A stretch of DNA of 64,000 nucleotides from Streptomyces sp. NBC_00442. Lineage in GTDB: Bacteria > Actinomycetota > Actinomycetes > Streptomycetales > Streptomycetaceae. A program made the translations under genes and the position numbers. The DNA lies in the NCBI RefSeq assembly GCF_036014195.1, contig NZ_CP107918.1, forward strand, positions 5,084,001-5,148,000, in the 5' to 3' direction. This document shows, piece by piece, positions 8,391 to 16,193 of this stretch (its first letter is position 1; every line of letters starts with the position of its first letter). The notes under the pieces were generated by a model. The model was not told the origin of the DNA. It made no database searches and saw nothing but the letters and a program-made list of their open reading frames with translations.

Positions 8391-8396
8391 AGTATG
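8391..8396 (-). promoter_or_regulatory. -10 hexamer of leaderless aldo/keto reductase gene
   Basis: CATACT on the minus strand lies six bases before the start codon. Confidence 0.4.
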
Positions 8397-8490
8397 GCAA
8401 CGGCCGCGGGCCGTTCCGGGAAGTGGCCACAAGTGGCCAGACGGCCGCCCGGACGAGAGCCACCCGCCCGAGCCGACCGAATCAACCGCG

Positions 8491-8571
8491 GTCGAACCGT
8501 TCAGTAATCGCGAAAGGACTGTGCGGAAACATTCGATGGACGTGAGCTGTCGAGTGGCGGAGAGTCAAGAC
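8491..8571 (+). promoter_or_regulatory. allantoicase leader with shared 14-base motif
   Basis: TTCGATGGACGTGA (8532-8545) is identical to the motif at 5323-5336; TTCAG and TAATCGC upstream of it are also shared in order, with different spacing. The motif contains ATG GAC GTG, in phase with the allantoicase frame but without a ribosome site. Confidence 0.45.
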
Positions 8572-9720
8572 ATGACTTCCGCCACCGAGAACCTCGCCCA
8601 CGCATCCGAAGCGGACCCGCACGCCAACGACGCCGCGCCCTACGGCGGCGGCGACCCGTACGCCGACTACCGCTCGGGGGAGTTCTCCTTCACCGAGCTC
8701 GTCGACCTCGCGGACCGCAGGCTCGGCGCCGGAGTCATCGCCGCCAACGACGAGTTCTTCGCCGAACGCGAGAACCTCCTCGTCCGTGAGCGTGCCGTCT
8801 TCGACCCGGAGCACTTCGGGCACAAGGGCAAGATCATGGACGGCTGGGAGACCCGCCGTCGCCGCGGGGCCGACGCCGACCACGTCTTCCCCGCGCCCGG
8901 GGACCACGACTGGGCGCTCGTACGCCTCGGCGCGCCCGGCGTGATCAAGGGCATCGTCGTCGACACGGCGCACTTCCGCGGCAACTACCCGCAGCGGATC
9001 TCCATACAGGCCACGGCCGTCGAGGGCTCGCCCAGCCCCGAGCGGCTCCTCGCGGACGACGTGAAGTGGGACGAGATCGTCGCGCCGACGCCGGTGCGCG
9101 GCCACGCGGAGAACGGCTTCGAGATCACCACCGGCCGCCGCTACACCCACATCCGGCTCTGCCAGCACCCCGACGGCGGCGTCGCCCGCCTGCGTGTGCA
9201 CGGCGAGGTCGTACCGGACCCGGAGTGGCTCGACACGCTCGGCACGATCGACCTCGTCGCGGTCGTCAACGGCGGTTCGTACGAGGATGCTTCGGACAAG
9301 TTCTACTCCTCGCCGACGCAGATCATCCTGCCCGGCACCTCCCGCAAGATGGACGACGGCTGGGAGAACCGCCGTCGCCGTGTCCGCGACACCAATGACT
9401 GGGTGCGCTTCCGGCTGGTCGCACAGGGGGCGATCAGGGCGGTCGAGATCGACACGGCGTACCTGAAGGGGAACTCGGCGGGCTGGATCGCGCTGAGCGG
9501 GCGCAACGGCGAGACGGGGGAGTGGTTCGAGATCATCCCGCGTACGCGTCTTCAGCCCGACACCCTGCACCGGTTCCGCCTCCCGGCCCAGGCGGTGGCG
9601 ACCCATGTCCGTCTGGACGCGTTCCCCGACGGCGGGGTGGCCCGGATGCGGCTGCACGGCTCCCTCACGACCGAGGGTGCGGCCGAACTGCGCCGCCGCT
9701 ACACGGAGTTGACCGGCTGA
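8572..9720 (+). CDS. alc: allantoicase
   Basis: Hydrolyses allantoate to ureidoglycolate and urea in purine-nitrogen salvage (EC 3.5.3.4). 382 residues with the duplicated allantoicase domain. Repeat 1 (about 55-220) has KIMDGWETRRRRG, KGIVVDTAHFRGNYP and HPDGGVARLRVHGEV; repeat 2 (about 225-375) has the matching RKMDDGWENRRRR, AVEIDTAYLKGNSAG and FPDGGVARMRLHG. ATG 8572 has GGAG at nine bases; the in-phase ATG 8536 lies within the shared regulatory motif and lacks a ribosome site. No allantoinase, ureidoglycolate lyase or urease gene is in the window, so the enzyme is isolated from the rest of its pathway. Confidence 0.95.
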   Translation: MTSATENLAHASEADPHANDAAPYGGGDPYADYRSGEFSFTELVDLADRRLGAGVIAANDEFFAERENLLVRERAVFDPEHFGHKGKIMDGWETRRRRGADADHVFPAPGDHDWALVRLGAPGVIKGIVVDTAHFRGNYPQRISIQATAVEGSPSPERLLADDVKWDEIVAPTPVRGHAENGFEITTGRRYTHIRLCQHPDGGVARLRVHGEVVPDPEWLDTLGTIDLVAVVNGGSYEDASDKFYSSPTQIILPGTSRKMDDGWENRRRRVRDTNDWVRFRLVAQGAIRAVEIDTAYLKGNSAGWIALSGRNGETGEWFEIIPRTRLQPDTLHRFRLPAQAVATHVRLDAFPDGGVARMRLHGSLTTEGAAELRRRYTELTG

Positions 9721-9818
9721 CCTCGGTCCCTCCCCCTCCACCCCCGCCCGGCGGAACGGTTGCGCATCGACGCCCGTCCGCCGGGCGGCTTCCATGGGGG
9801 GGCCACACGCTCACCCCG

Positions 9819-10025
9819 TTACGCGCCGGCCCGCTTGGCGAAGTCCACGAGGCCGAGGAACGCGCCCGGGGTGAGGCGCAGGGTCGGGCCGTTGGGGTTC
9901 TTGCTGTCCCGGACGGGGACGACGCCGTGGCCGGCGAGGGCCAGGTTGGTGGCGACCTGTATGCACTGGCCGCCGTTGTCGCTGTACGAGGATGTGAACC
10001 AACGGGGGGAGGGTTCGGGTGTCAC
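9819..10025 (-). CDS. DUF397 small protein
   Basis: 68-residue DUF397 protein. The family pattern is clear: WFTSSYSDNGGQCIQVA at the start, then VPVRDSKNPNGPTLRLTP and AFLGLVDFAKRAG. Its GTG start overlaps the stop of the upstream XRE gene (GTGA, 10025-10022), so the two are translationally coupled. In Streptomyces such proteins pair with DUF5753-type XRE regulators (WhiJ-like systems) and are thought to modulate DNA binding by the partner; that role is from family knowledge, not from this sequence. Confidence 0.92.
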   Translation of the reverse strand: MTPEPSPRWFTSSYSDNGGQCIQVATNLALAGHGVVPVRDSKNPNGPTLRLTPGAFLGLVDFAKRAGA

Positions 10026-10858
10026 GGGGTGCCCCTTCGTATCTCGCTGATCATGGCCACGGACGCCGCTTGGGAGAGTGACTCCGCCTGTAGTTGATGG
10101 TAAGTGCGCAGCATGGGGAGAACCGCAGTGGATTCCCGCTCCAGGTGGCCTCGTTGGGACGACTCCGCGTACGACATGAGCGAGCGGTCGGCGCTCGTCA
10201 GCACGGTGACGGGCAGGTTGAACGGTCGGCGTTCTCCCATGCTGAACGGCGCGACTTGAAGGACGGTGTTCGGGAGCTCGGCAAAGCTCAACAACCGCTC
10301 GCACTGGGCATCCATGACAGCGGCACCGCCGACAGGCCTGCGTAGGCAACTCTCGTCCAGCACCACGAAGACCATCGGTGGTGGCGTCCTGGCGATCGCC
10401 GCTTGGCGTTCGGCGACGAGCTCCATGCGTTCCGCTGCCTGTTCGGGCGTGATGGCGCCCCGTTTTACGGCGCTCCCCGCGAGGACGGCCGCGTACTCAG
10501 GTGTCTGTAGCAGGCCGGGGACGATGCCCACCTCGTACAGACGGATCTCCGCCGCCCGGCTCTCGTGGCCCACGTACTCCGGGAACCCCTCCAGGAGCGA
10601 GCCGTGCCGGATCTCGCGCCAGTCGCGCTCGAACGTGTCGAGGGCGCCCACGAGGCCGAAGGCGACGTCGGCCCTGCGCGAGAAGCGCAGAGTTGGCATC
10701 TTGCGGCCGGTTTCGACGGCCGACACGTGCGTACCGGAGTACCCCATCTGTTCGCCGAGGTCCTCCTGCTTCCAGCCGCGTGCCTCCCGCGCGCTGCGCA
10801 GACGCGCCCCGAACGCGGCTTGAGGACTGGCGTCGGGCTGCAACTCCTTGCGGTTCAC
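10022..10858 (-). CDS. XRE-family helix-turn-helix regulator with DUF5753 domain
   Basis: 278 residues. The N-terminal XRE helix-turn-helix (about 14-70) has LRSAREARGWKQEDLGEQMG and SGTHVSAVETGRKMPT; a C-terminal DUF5753 (about 95-270) has EIRLYEVGIVPGLLQTPEYA and the later PFNLPVTVLT region. The start GTG 10858 was chosen to begin just before the helix-turn-helix; the ribosome site is weak. It is coupled by a 4-base overlap to the DUF397 gene and divergent from a small-protein/RiPP-like operon. I infer that it controls that operon through the inverted repeat at 10935-10950. Confidence 0.9.
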   Translation of the reverse strand: MNRKELQPDASPQAAFGARLRSAREARGWKQEDLGEQMGYSGTHVSAVETGRKMPTLRFSRRADVAFGLVGALDTFERDWREIRHGSLLEGFPEYVGHESRAAEIRLYEVGIVPGLLQTPEYAAVLAGSAVKRGAITPEQAAERMELVAERQAAIARTPPPMVFVVLDESCLRRPVGGAAVMDAQCERLLSFAELPNTVLQVAPFSMGERRPFNLPVTVLTSADRSLMSYAESSQRGHLERESTAVLPMLRTYHQLQAESLSQAASVAMISEIRRGTP

Positions 10859-10934
10859 CGGGACTTCACCAACCTTCCGTGCGTGTTTGCCACGTTGATT
10901 GGTTCCCGACCCTAGGACACGCTGATGGCTCCTG

Positions 10935-10950
10935 GTAGTGAAACCACTAC
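10935..10950. promoter_or_regulatory. inverted repeat, possible operator of the XRE regulator
   Basis: GTAGTG-AAAC-CACTAC, perfect 6-bp arms, in the divergent intergenic region and 20 bp before the 70-residue gene. Confidence 0.45.
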
Positions 10951-10969
10951 AGAGAGGAGTGATCGACTC

Positions 10970-11182
10970 ATGGCTCAGCCCCTTCCTCCGCACCCATCAC
11001 ACCCTTCGCATCCGTCGCACCCCGCCGGCCCGCTCGACGCTGTTCCCGTGTCCGGCTGTGACACCTGCGGGGCGGCGAGCCGGGCGCGGGCGCGCGCCCA
11101 CATGGCGGGTGACGCCGACGGTGTGGCGCGGGCCAGTTGGCGCCTTCGGTGTCACCCGCACGACCGCGACGACGCGTGCTGA
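10970..11182 (+). CDS. small CxxC protein, Streptomyces-type hypothetical
   Basis: 70 residues. After a tandem His-Pro-Ser stretch (PHPSHPSHPSHPAGP) comes a CDTCGAASRARA motif, then an alpha-helical segment (AGDADGVARASWRLR) ending in CHPH. A CxxC followed about 27 residues later by CHPH could bind zinc. AGAGGAG lies about ten bases upstream of ATG 10970. Similar tiny CxxC ... HPH proteins accompany XRE/DUF397 pairs in Streptomyces (recollection, not checked). It is the first gene of an apparent four-gene operon with a methyltransferase. Function unknown. Confidence 0.7.
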   Translation: MAQPLPPHPSHPSHPSHPAGPLDAVPVSGCDTCGAASRARARAHMAGDADGVARASWRLRCHPHDRDDAC

Positions 11183-11195
11183 GCGCAAGGGCGTC

Positions 11196-11432
11196 GTGCT
11201 GAACCCGGCCGCCGTGCGAGCCACGGACTTCATGAGGCCCCGGCCGGGTCCGATCGACCCGCGCTCCTGCCCGGCCTGCGCGTTGGTCAAGTCGATCGCC
11301 ATCGAGGCGGCCGAGACCAGCGACCGGGAACTGGCGGTCCAATGGGTCGAACTCGCCTCGACGCACGCCCGGTTGGGGCACCCCCGGGATCCCCGGGTGG
11401 CCCCATCGGATCCCGCGGTGAAACCCCTGTAG
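11196..11432 (+). CDS. small CxxC protein, second in operon
   Basis: 78 residues. It has a CPAC motif (residues 25-28) followed by a helix-forming segment (SIAIEAAETSDRELAVQWVELASTHA split around it) and a final GH. The layout resembles the preceding 70-residue protein (CxxC, helix, His) but with little identity. GTG 11196 has AAGGGC four bases upstream; GTG 11214 or ATG 11232 are alternatives. The stop codon lies inside a 10-bp tandem repeat. Function unknown; co-transcription with its neighbours is likely (13-bp gap before, 37-bp gap after). Confidence 0.6.
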   Translation: MLNPAAVRATDFMRPRPGPIDPRSCPACALVKSIAIEAAETSDRELAVQWVELASTHARLGHPRDPRVAPSDPAVKPL

Positions 11433-11445
11433 ATCCCTGTAGATC
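11426..11445 (+). repeat. 10-bp tandem repeat
   Basis: CCTGTAGATC occurs twice in direct succession, across the stop codon of the CxxC gene and just before the short peptide gene. Confidence 0.6.
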
Positions 11446-11469
11446 ATTGTCATGGCAGAGGAGAACAGC

Positions 11470-11589
11470 ATGAGTGCCACACTGGCCAAGGGCGGCGACA
11501 AGCTCCCCGGTACGCCGTACCCCGGTCCGCATCAGCCCCCAACTCCCGATGGGGGACCGGGAGTTCCGAACCCGCCGAAGGCCGGCTGA
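11470..11589 (+). CDS. short Pro/Gly-rich peptide, candidate RiPP precursor
   Basis: 39 residues, more than half Pro, Gly or Ala: an N-terminal MSATLAKGGDKLPG, then alternating PYPGPHQPPTP, an Asp-Gly-Gly site (Asp27) and a PNPPKAG end. ATG 11470 has AGAGGAG six bases upstream, an excellent ribosome site; the in-phase ATG 11452 lacks one. The stop codon is three bases from the start of a protein-isoaspartate-methyltransferase homologue, so the two are almost certainly coupled. Asp-Gly is the preferred site for aspartimide formation by such enzymes in lanthipeptide, graspetide and imiditide pathways. I infer a possible imiditide-type precursor. No Cys or Thr/Ser-rich core and no cyclase gene are seen. 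Confidence 0.6.
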   Translation: MSATLAKGGDKLPGTPYPGPHQPPTPDGGPGVPNPPKAG

Positions 11590-11592
11590 CCG

Positions 11593-12786
11593 ATGAACCC
11601 CGACGCACAGCAGGAGCGCCCCAGCCGTACCGGGCTGGGGCGCGCCCTCATGTCCGGCGGCGTGCTCACCTCGGACTGGGCGCCCTCCTTCGCCGCCGTT
11701 CCGCGCGCGGCCTTCCTGCCCGACCTCGTCTGGCCCTTCGACATGGAGACGGGGCGGAGCGTCGCCGTCTCCCGGGCGGAGGAACCGGACCGCTGGTATC
11801 AGTACGCCGACGCCGACGGGCCGATCGTCACGCAGTGGGACGACGGTGCTCACGTCGGCCGTGGGCCCGGACGTGCCGCGACGAGCTCGGCATCCATGCC
11901 CAGCGTCGTGTTCTCCATGCTCCGGGACCTGGACGTGCGGCCCGGGAACCGGGTGCTGGAGATCGGTACCGGCACCGGATGGAACGCGGCGCTGCTCGCC
12001 CATCGGCTGGGCGCCGTGAACGTCGTGACCGTCGAGGTGGACGCCGCCGTCGCGGCGGCCGCACGAGCCGCCCTGGCACGCTTCGGCATGGCTGGGGTTC
12101 GCGTGGTCCACGGTGACGGATTCAAGGGGTGCCCGCAAGGGGCGCGCTACGACCGCACCGTGGCCACCTGCGGGCTTCGGTCCGTCCCCTACGCGTGGGT
12201 GGAACAGTCCGTGCCCGGCGGGATCATCGTCGCCCCCTGGGGAACGCACTTCGGCAACGGGGATGCCGTCGCCCGCCTGGTCGTCGCCGACGACGGGGAG
12301 AGCGCCTCGGGGACGTTCACGGGGCCGGTCGAGTTCATGAAGCTCCGCGAGCAACGCCGGCCCGACGTGTCCCACTCCTCGTACGTTCCGCACGGTGTCG
12401 TCGACGGCGACGAGTCGGTCACCGCGATCACGGAGGAACACTTTGCGCGGGGACCGTTCAGTCCGCAGGACTTCGCCGTCGGCCTGTGCGTACGGGACTG
12501 TGTGCGGACGGTCGCCGAGAAGGACGAGGGAGCGCGGGCCGTCTGGTTCTACGCGTTGTCGGGCTGCCGCTCCTGGGCGTGCGTCCAGTTCCGGGACGGT
12601 GGCGGCACGCGCGTCTGGCAGTCGGGGCCCCGCCGGCTGTGGGACGAGGTGGAAACCGCTCTGCGATGGTGGGACGGGCAGGGGCGCCCCGGGTTCGACC
12701 GGTTCGGGCTGACCGTGGACGGCGCGGGAGAGCGGGCCTGGCTGGACACGCCCGGCCATCCCCTACCGGACGTGGCGGCCGGGTGA
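11593..12786 (+). CDS. protein-L-isoaspartate O-methyltransferase homologue (RiPP-tailoring type)
   Basis: 397 residues, versus about 210 for housekeeping PIMT. N-terminal region: ALMSGGVLTSDWAPSFAAVPRAAFLP resembles the PIMT substrate loop. The methyltransferase core (about 115-240) has VLEIGTGTGWNAALLAHRLG (SAM motif I), VVTVEVD (motif II), VVHGDGFKGCPQGARYDR and VPGGIIVAPWG. An extra C-terminal domain of roughly 150 residues is typical of PIMT homologues found in peptide-modification clusters. It sits three bases after a 39-residue peptide with an Asp-Gly site. I infer that it methylates an Asp in the peptide, leading to aspartimide; a general repair role is less likely given the size and context. 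Confidence 0.8.
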   Translation: MNPDAQQERPSRTGLGRALMSGGVLTSDWAPSFAAVPRAAFLPDLVWPFDMETGRSVAVSRAEEPDRWYQYADADGPIVTQWDDGAHVGRGPGRAATSSASMPSVVFSMLRDLDVRPGNRVLEIGTGTGWNAALLAHRLGAVNVVTVEVDAAVAAAARAALARFGMAGVRVVHGDGFKGCPQGARYDRTVATCGLRSVPYAWVEQSVPGGIIVAPWGTHFGNGDAVARLVVADDGESASGTFTGPVEFMKLREQRRPDVSHSSYVPHGVVDGDESVTAITEEHFARGPFSPQDFAVGLCVRDCVRTVAEKDEGARAVWFYALSGCRSWACVQFRDGGGTRVWQSGPRRLWDEVETALRWWDGQGRPGFDRFGLTVDGAGERAWLDTPGHPLPDVAAG

Positions 12787-12844
12787 CGCCGGCGGCGGGA
12801 GGCCGCGGCGCGGGGGACGGGCTGGCCGGGGTAGGGCGCGGGCC

Positions 12845-12875
12845 GGGGCAGGGGGACGGCGCCCCCTGCCCCTTT
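12845..12875 (+). terminator. stem-loop terminator
   Basis: GGGGCAGGGGG (12845-12855), a 6-base loop, CCCCCTGCCCC (12862-12872) and TTT. It follows the methyltransferase gene and faces the convergent pepN. Confidence 0.8.
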
Positions 12876-12877
12876 CC

Positions 12878-12947
12878 GTAACGCGGACTCCCGTACGCGG
12901 ACTCCCGTACGCGGACTCCCGTACGCGGACTGCCTTACGCGGACTGC
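12878..12947 (+). repeat. 14-bp tandem repeat, five units, running into the pepN stop
   Basis: Unit GTACGCGGACTCCC: five successive copies with single-base changes (12878, 12893, 12907, 12921, 12935). The last unit encodes the final residues and the TAA stop of the aminopeptidase gene on the minus strand. Confidence 0.85.
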
Positions 12948-15508
12948 GCGTCGGCCGCCCTCGCCCGCAGGGCGCGCTCGATGCCCGAGCGGGACTCCGA
13001 CATCAGGCGGCGCAGGGACGCGTTCGGCGCGGCCGAGGCGAGCCAGGCGTCCGTGGTGTCCAGGGTCTCCTGGGAGACCTGGAGCGCCGGGTACAGGCCC
13101 ACCGCGATCTGCTGGGCGATCTCGTTGGAGCGGGACTCCCACAGGCCCTTGACCACCTCGAAGTACGACGAGGTGTACGGGGCGAGGAGCTCGCGCTGGT
13201 CGGTCTGGACGAAGCCGGCGATGACCGCCTCCTGGACCGCGTTCGGGAGCGTGTTGCTCTCGACGACCGACTCCCACGCCTCGGCCTTCGCCTCCGGCGT
13301 CGGCCGTGCGGCCCGCGCCGTCGCCGCGTGGCGCTCGCCCGCCGCCGTCTTGTCGCGCTCCAGCTCCGCCGCGATCTCCGCCTCGTCCAGGATGCCGGTC
13401 GCGGCGAGCCGCTCCACGAACGCCCAGCGCAGCTCGGTGTCGACGGTCAGGCCCTCGATGACCTCCGCGCCCGTCAACAGGGCCTGGAGCAGGTCGAGTT
13501 GCTGCGGGGTGCGGGCGGTCGCCGCGAAGGCGCGGGCCCACGCGAGCTGGTGGTCGCTGCCGGGCTCGGCGGTCCGCAGGTGCGCCAGCGTCGCCTCGGT
13601 CCACTGGGTCAGACCCGTGTCACGCCACTCGGGCGCCGCGTACAGGTCGATGGCCAGCTTCACCTGGCGGTGCAGGGACTGCACCACACCGATGTCGGAC
13701 TCCTTGGTGACACCCGACAGGACCAGCGCCAGGTAGTCGCGCGTGGACAGTTCGCCGTCGCGGGTCATGTCCCACGCCGACGCCCAGCACAGGGCGCGCG
13801 GCAGGGACTCCGTGAAGTCGCCCAGGTGCTCGGTGACGACGCGCAGGGACTCCTCGTCGAGACGGACCTTCGCGTAGGACAGGTCGTCGTCGTTGAGCAG
13901 CACGACCGCGGGGCGTGCCTTGCCCACCAGGGCGTCCACGGCGGTGAGTTCACCGTCGATGTCCAGCTCGATGCGGTCGGAACGCACCAGCTTGCCCGCC
14001 GCGTCGAGGTCGTACAGGCCGATCGCGATGCGGTGCGGGCGCAGGGTGGAGGTGCCCTTCGCGCCGGCCGGCAGCGCCGGGGCCTCCTGGCGGACGGCGA
14101 AGGAGGTGACGACGCCGGAGTCGTCCACCGCGATCTCGGGGCGCAGGATGTTGATGCCGGCCGTCTCCAGCCACGCCTTCGACCAGGTCTTCAGGTCGCG
14201 GCCCGAGGTCTTCTCCAGCGCGCCGAGCAGGTCGGGAAGGCGCGTGTTGCCGAAGGCGTGCGCCTTGAAGTAGGCCTGCACGCCCTGGAAGAACTCGTCC
14301 ATGCCGACGTAGGCGACGAGCTGCTTGAGGACCGAGGCACCCTTGGCGTACGTGATGCCGTCGAAGTTGACCAGGACGTCGTCGAGGTCGTTGATCTCGG
14401 CCATGATCGGGTGCGTGGACGGCAGCTGGTCCTGGCGATAGGCCCAGGTCTTCTCGGAGTTCGCGAACGTGGTCCACGCGTTCGGCCACTTCGAGCCCGG
14501 CGCGTGGGCCTGGCAGGCGACCGAGGTGTAGGTGGCGAACGACTCGTTCAGCCACAGGTCGTTCCACCACTCCATGGTCACGAGGTCGCCGAACCACATG
14601 TGGGCCAGCTCGTGCAGGATGGTCTCGGCGCGGCGCTCGTACGCGGCGTCCGTCACCTTGGAGCGGAACACGTACTGGTCGCGGATGGTGACCGCGCCCG
14701 CGTTCTCCATCGCGCCCGCGTTGAACTCCGGCACGAAGAGCTGGTCGTACTTGGCGAACGGGTAGGCGTAGTCGAACTTCTCCTGGAACCAGTCGAAGCC
14801 CTGCCGGGTGACCTCGAAGATGTCGTCCGCGTCGAGGAACTCGGCGAGCGAGGGGCGGCAGTAGACGGCCAGCGGCACGGTCTGGCCGTGCGGGCCCTCG
14901 TAGGAGGAGTGCACCGCGTGGTACGGGCCCACGATCAGCGCGGTGATGTACGAGGAGATGCGCGGCGTGGGCTCGAAGACCCAGAGGTCGTCCTTGGGCT
15001 CCGGGGTCGGCGAGTTGGAGACCACCGTCCAGCCGCTCGGTGCCTTCACGGTGAACTGGAAGGTCGCCTTCAGGTCGGGCTGCTCGAACGAGGCGAAGAC
15101 GCGGCGGGCGTCGGGGACCTCGAACTGCGTGTACAAATAGGCCTGTTGGTCCACCGGGTCCACGAAGCGGTGCAGGCCCTCGCCGGTGTTGGTGTAGGCG
15201 CAGTCGGCCACCACCTTGAGCTCGTTGCGGCCCGCCGTCAGCCCGGTCAGGGCGATCCGCGAGTCGGCGAACACGGCGGCCGCGTCCAGGGCGGCGCCGT
15301 TCAGGACGACCTCGTGCACGGTCGGTGCGACCAGGTCGATGAAGGTCTCCGCCCCGGCCTCGGCGGCATCGAAGCGCACGGTGGTGGCGGAACGATAGGT
15401 TCCGCCCTCTTGTGCGCCGCTCAGGTCGAGCTCGATCTCGTACGAGTCAACGGTGAGCAGGGCCGCGCGCCGCTGCGCCTCTTCACGGGTCAGATTCGTG
15501 CCAGGCAC
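12935..15508 (-). CDS. pepN: aminopeptidase N, M1 family
   Basis: 857-residue cytosolic zinc aminopeptidase that removes N-terminal residues from peptides. The substrate-anchoring GAMEN motif is at residues 265-269 and the zinc site HELAH at 299-303 with the third ligand in NESFA (Glu322); the ERAP1-like C-terminal domain covers about 530-850. GTG 15508 was chosen because GGAG lies eight bases upstream and the sequence starts like its paralogue (VPGTNLTREEAQRRA); the longer frame upstream is unsupported. A second M1 enzyme is encoded at 24433-27012 with clear similarity along the whole length. The last codons are made by a 14-bp tandem repeat. Confidence 0.97.
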   Translation of the reverse strand: MPGTNLTREEAQRRAALLTVDSYEIELDLSGAQEGGTYRSATTVRFDAAEAGAETFIDLVAPTVHEVVLNGAALDAAAVFADSRIALTGLTAGRNELKVVADCAYTNTGEGLHRFVDPVDQQAYLYTQFEVPDARRVFASFEQPDLKATFQFTVKAPSGWTVVSNSPTPEPKDDLWVFEPTPRISSYITALIVGPYHAVHSSYEGPHGQTVPLAVYCRPSLAEFLDADDIFEVTRQGFDWFQEKFDYAYPFAKYDQLFVPEFNAGAMENAGAVTIRDQYVFRSKVTDAAYERRAETILHELAHMWFGDLVTMEWWNDLWLNESFATYTSVACQAHAPGSKWPNAWTTFANSEKTWAYRQDQLPSTHPIMAEINDLDDVLVNFDGITYAKGASVLKQLVAYVGMDEFFQGVQAYFKAHAFGNTRLPDLLGALEKTSGRDLKTWSKAWLETAGINILRPEIAVDDSGVVTSFAVRQEAPALPAGAKGTSTLRPHRIAIGLYDLDAAGKLVRSDRIELDIDGELTAVDALVGKARPAVVLLNDDDLSYAKVRLDEESLRVVTEHLGDFTESLPRALCWASAWDMTRDGELSTRDYLALVLSGVTKESDIGVVQSLHRQVKLAIDLYAAPEWRDTGLTQWTEATLAHLRTAEPGSDHQLAWARAFAATARTPQQLDLLQALLTGAEVIEGLTVDTELRWAFVERLAATGILDEAEIAAELERDKTAAGERHAATARAARPTPEAKAEAWESVVESNTLPNAVQEAVIAGFVQTDQRELLAPYTSSYFEVVKGLWESRSNEIAQQIAVGLYPALQVSQETLDTTDAWLASAAPNASLRRLMSESRSGIERALRARAADAQSA

Positions 15509-15654
15509 CCGGTCATCTCCTTCAGATGCTTCAGTTCCATCAGATCGTGACGTTCCGGCCATCCTTGCACGCGGATTGCGGGCAGCGCGATGGCCGTTTT
15601 TGGCGGGTGAACGAGCGCCGTCCAGACGCGACGAAGGCCCGGGGCCGACCCCCG

Positions 15655-15787
15655 GGGACCCGCCCGCGCGGTTCCCCGCGCCCCGGACTGCTCGATGCCG
15701 GGCGGCCTGCGCATCTCCAGCCCGTCCGGCTCCGCCCCCGCGTTCGTCCGCGGACCGTGCCCGCGTCTCGCGCGGTTCCCCGCGCCC
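15655..15787 (+). repeat. degenerate unit preceding the 178-bp tandem array
   Basis: Contains GCGCGGTTCCCCGCGCCCC twice (about 15668 and 15772) and a CCGTCCGGCTCCGCCCCCGCGTTCG-like segment, clearly related to the array that follows but diverged. Confidence 0.6.
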
Positions 15788-16193
15788 CTGACCTACTCGG
15801 CGCCGGCCGGCATGGGCATCTTCAGCCTGTCCGGCTCCGCCCCGCGTTCGTCTGCGGACCGTGCCCGCTTGCTCGCGCGGTTCCCCGCGCCCCTAGTGGG
15901 GCACCCGGTGTGGGGTGGTGGCGCTCACCGTGGCGGAGTCGCGCACGTGTCACGGCTCCGGGCCCCTGACCTACTCGGTGCCGGCCGGCATGGGCATCTT
16001 CAGCCTGTCCGGCTCCGCCCCGCGTTCGTCTGCGGACCGTGCCCGCTTGCTCGCGCGGTTCCCCGCGCCCCTAGTGGGGCACCCGGTGTGGGGTGGTGGC
16101 GCTCACCGTGGCGGCGCCGCGCACGTGTCACGGCTCCGCGCCCCTGACCTACTCGGCGCCGGCCCGCATGGGCATCTTCAGCCTGTCCGGCGT
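15788..16193 (+). repeat. 178-bp tandem repeat array (two full copies plus a partial third)
   Basis: Copies start at CTGACCTACTCGG at 15788, 15966 and 16144, exactly 178 bp apart. The two full copies differ at only a handful of bases. Each contains the module-B core GCGCGGTTCCCCGCGCCCCT and the segment GGGGCACCCGGTGTGGGGTGG. No credible gene is present; the frames that cross it in several phases are repeat artefacts. Confidence 0.9.

Noticed and set aside
8491..8545. GlnR box before allantoicase
   Set aside because: GAAAG and GAAAC blocks are present but not at the GTnAC-N6-GAAAC spacing.
12878..12947. CRISPR array
   Set aside because: Units are 14 bp in direct tandem without spacers and run into a coding region; no cas genes.
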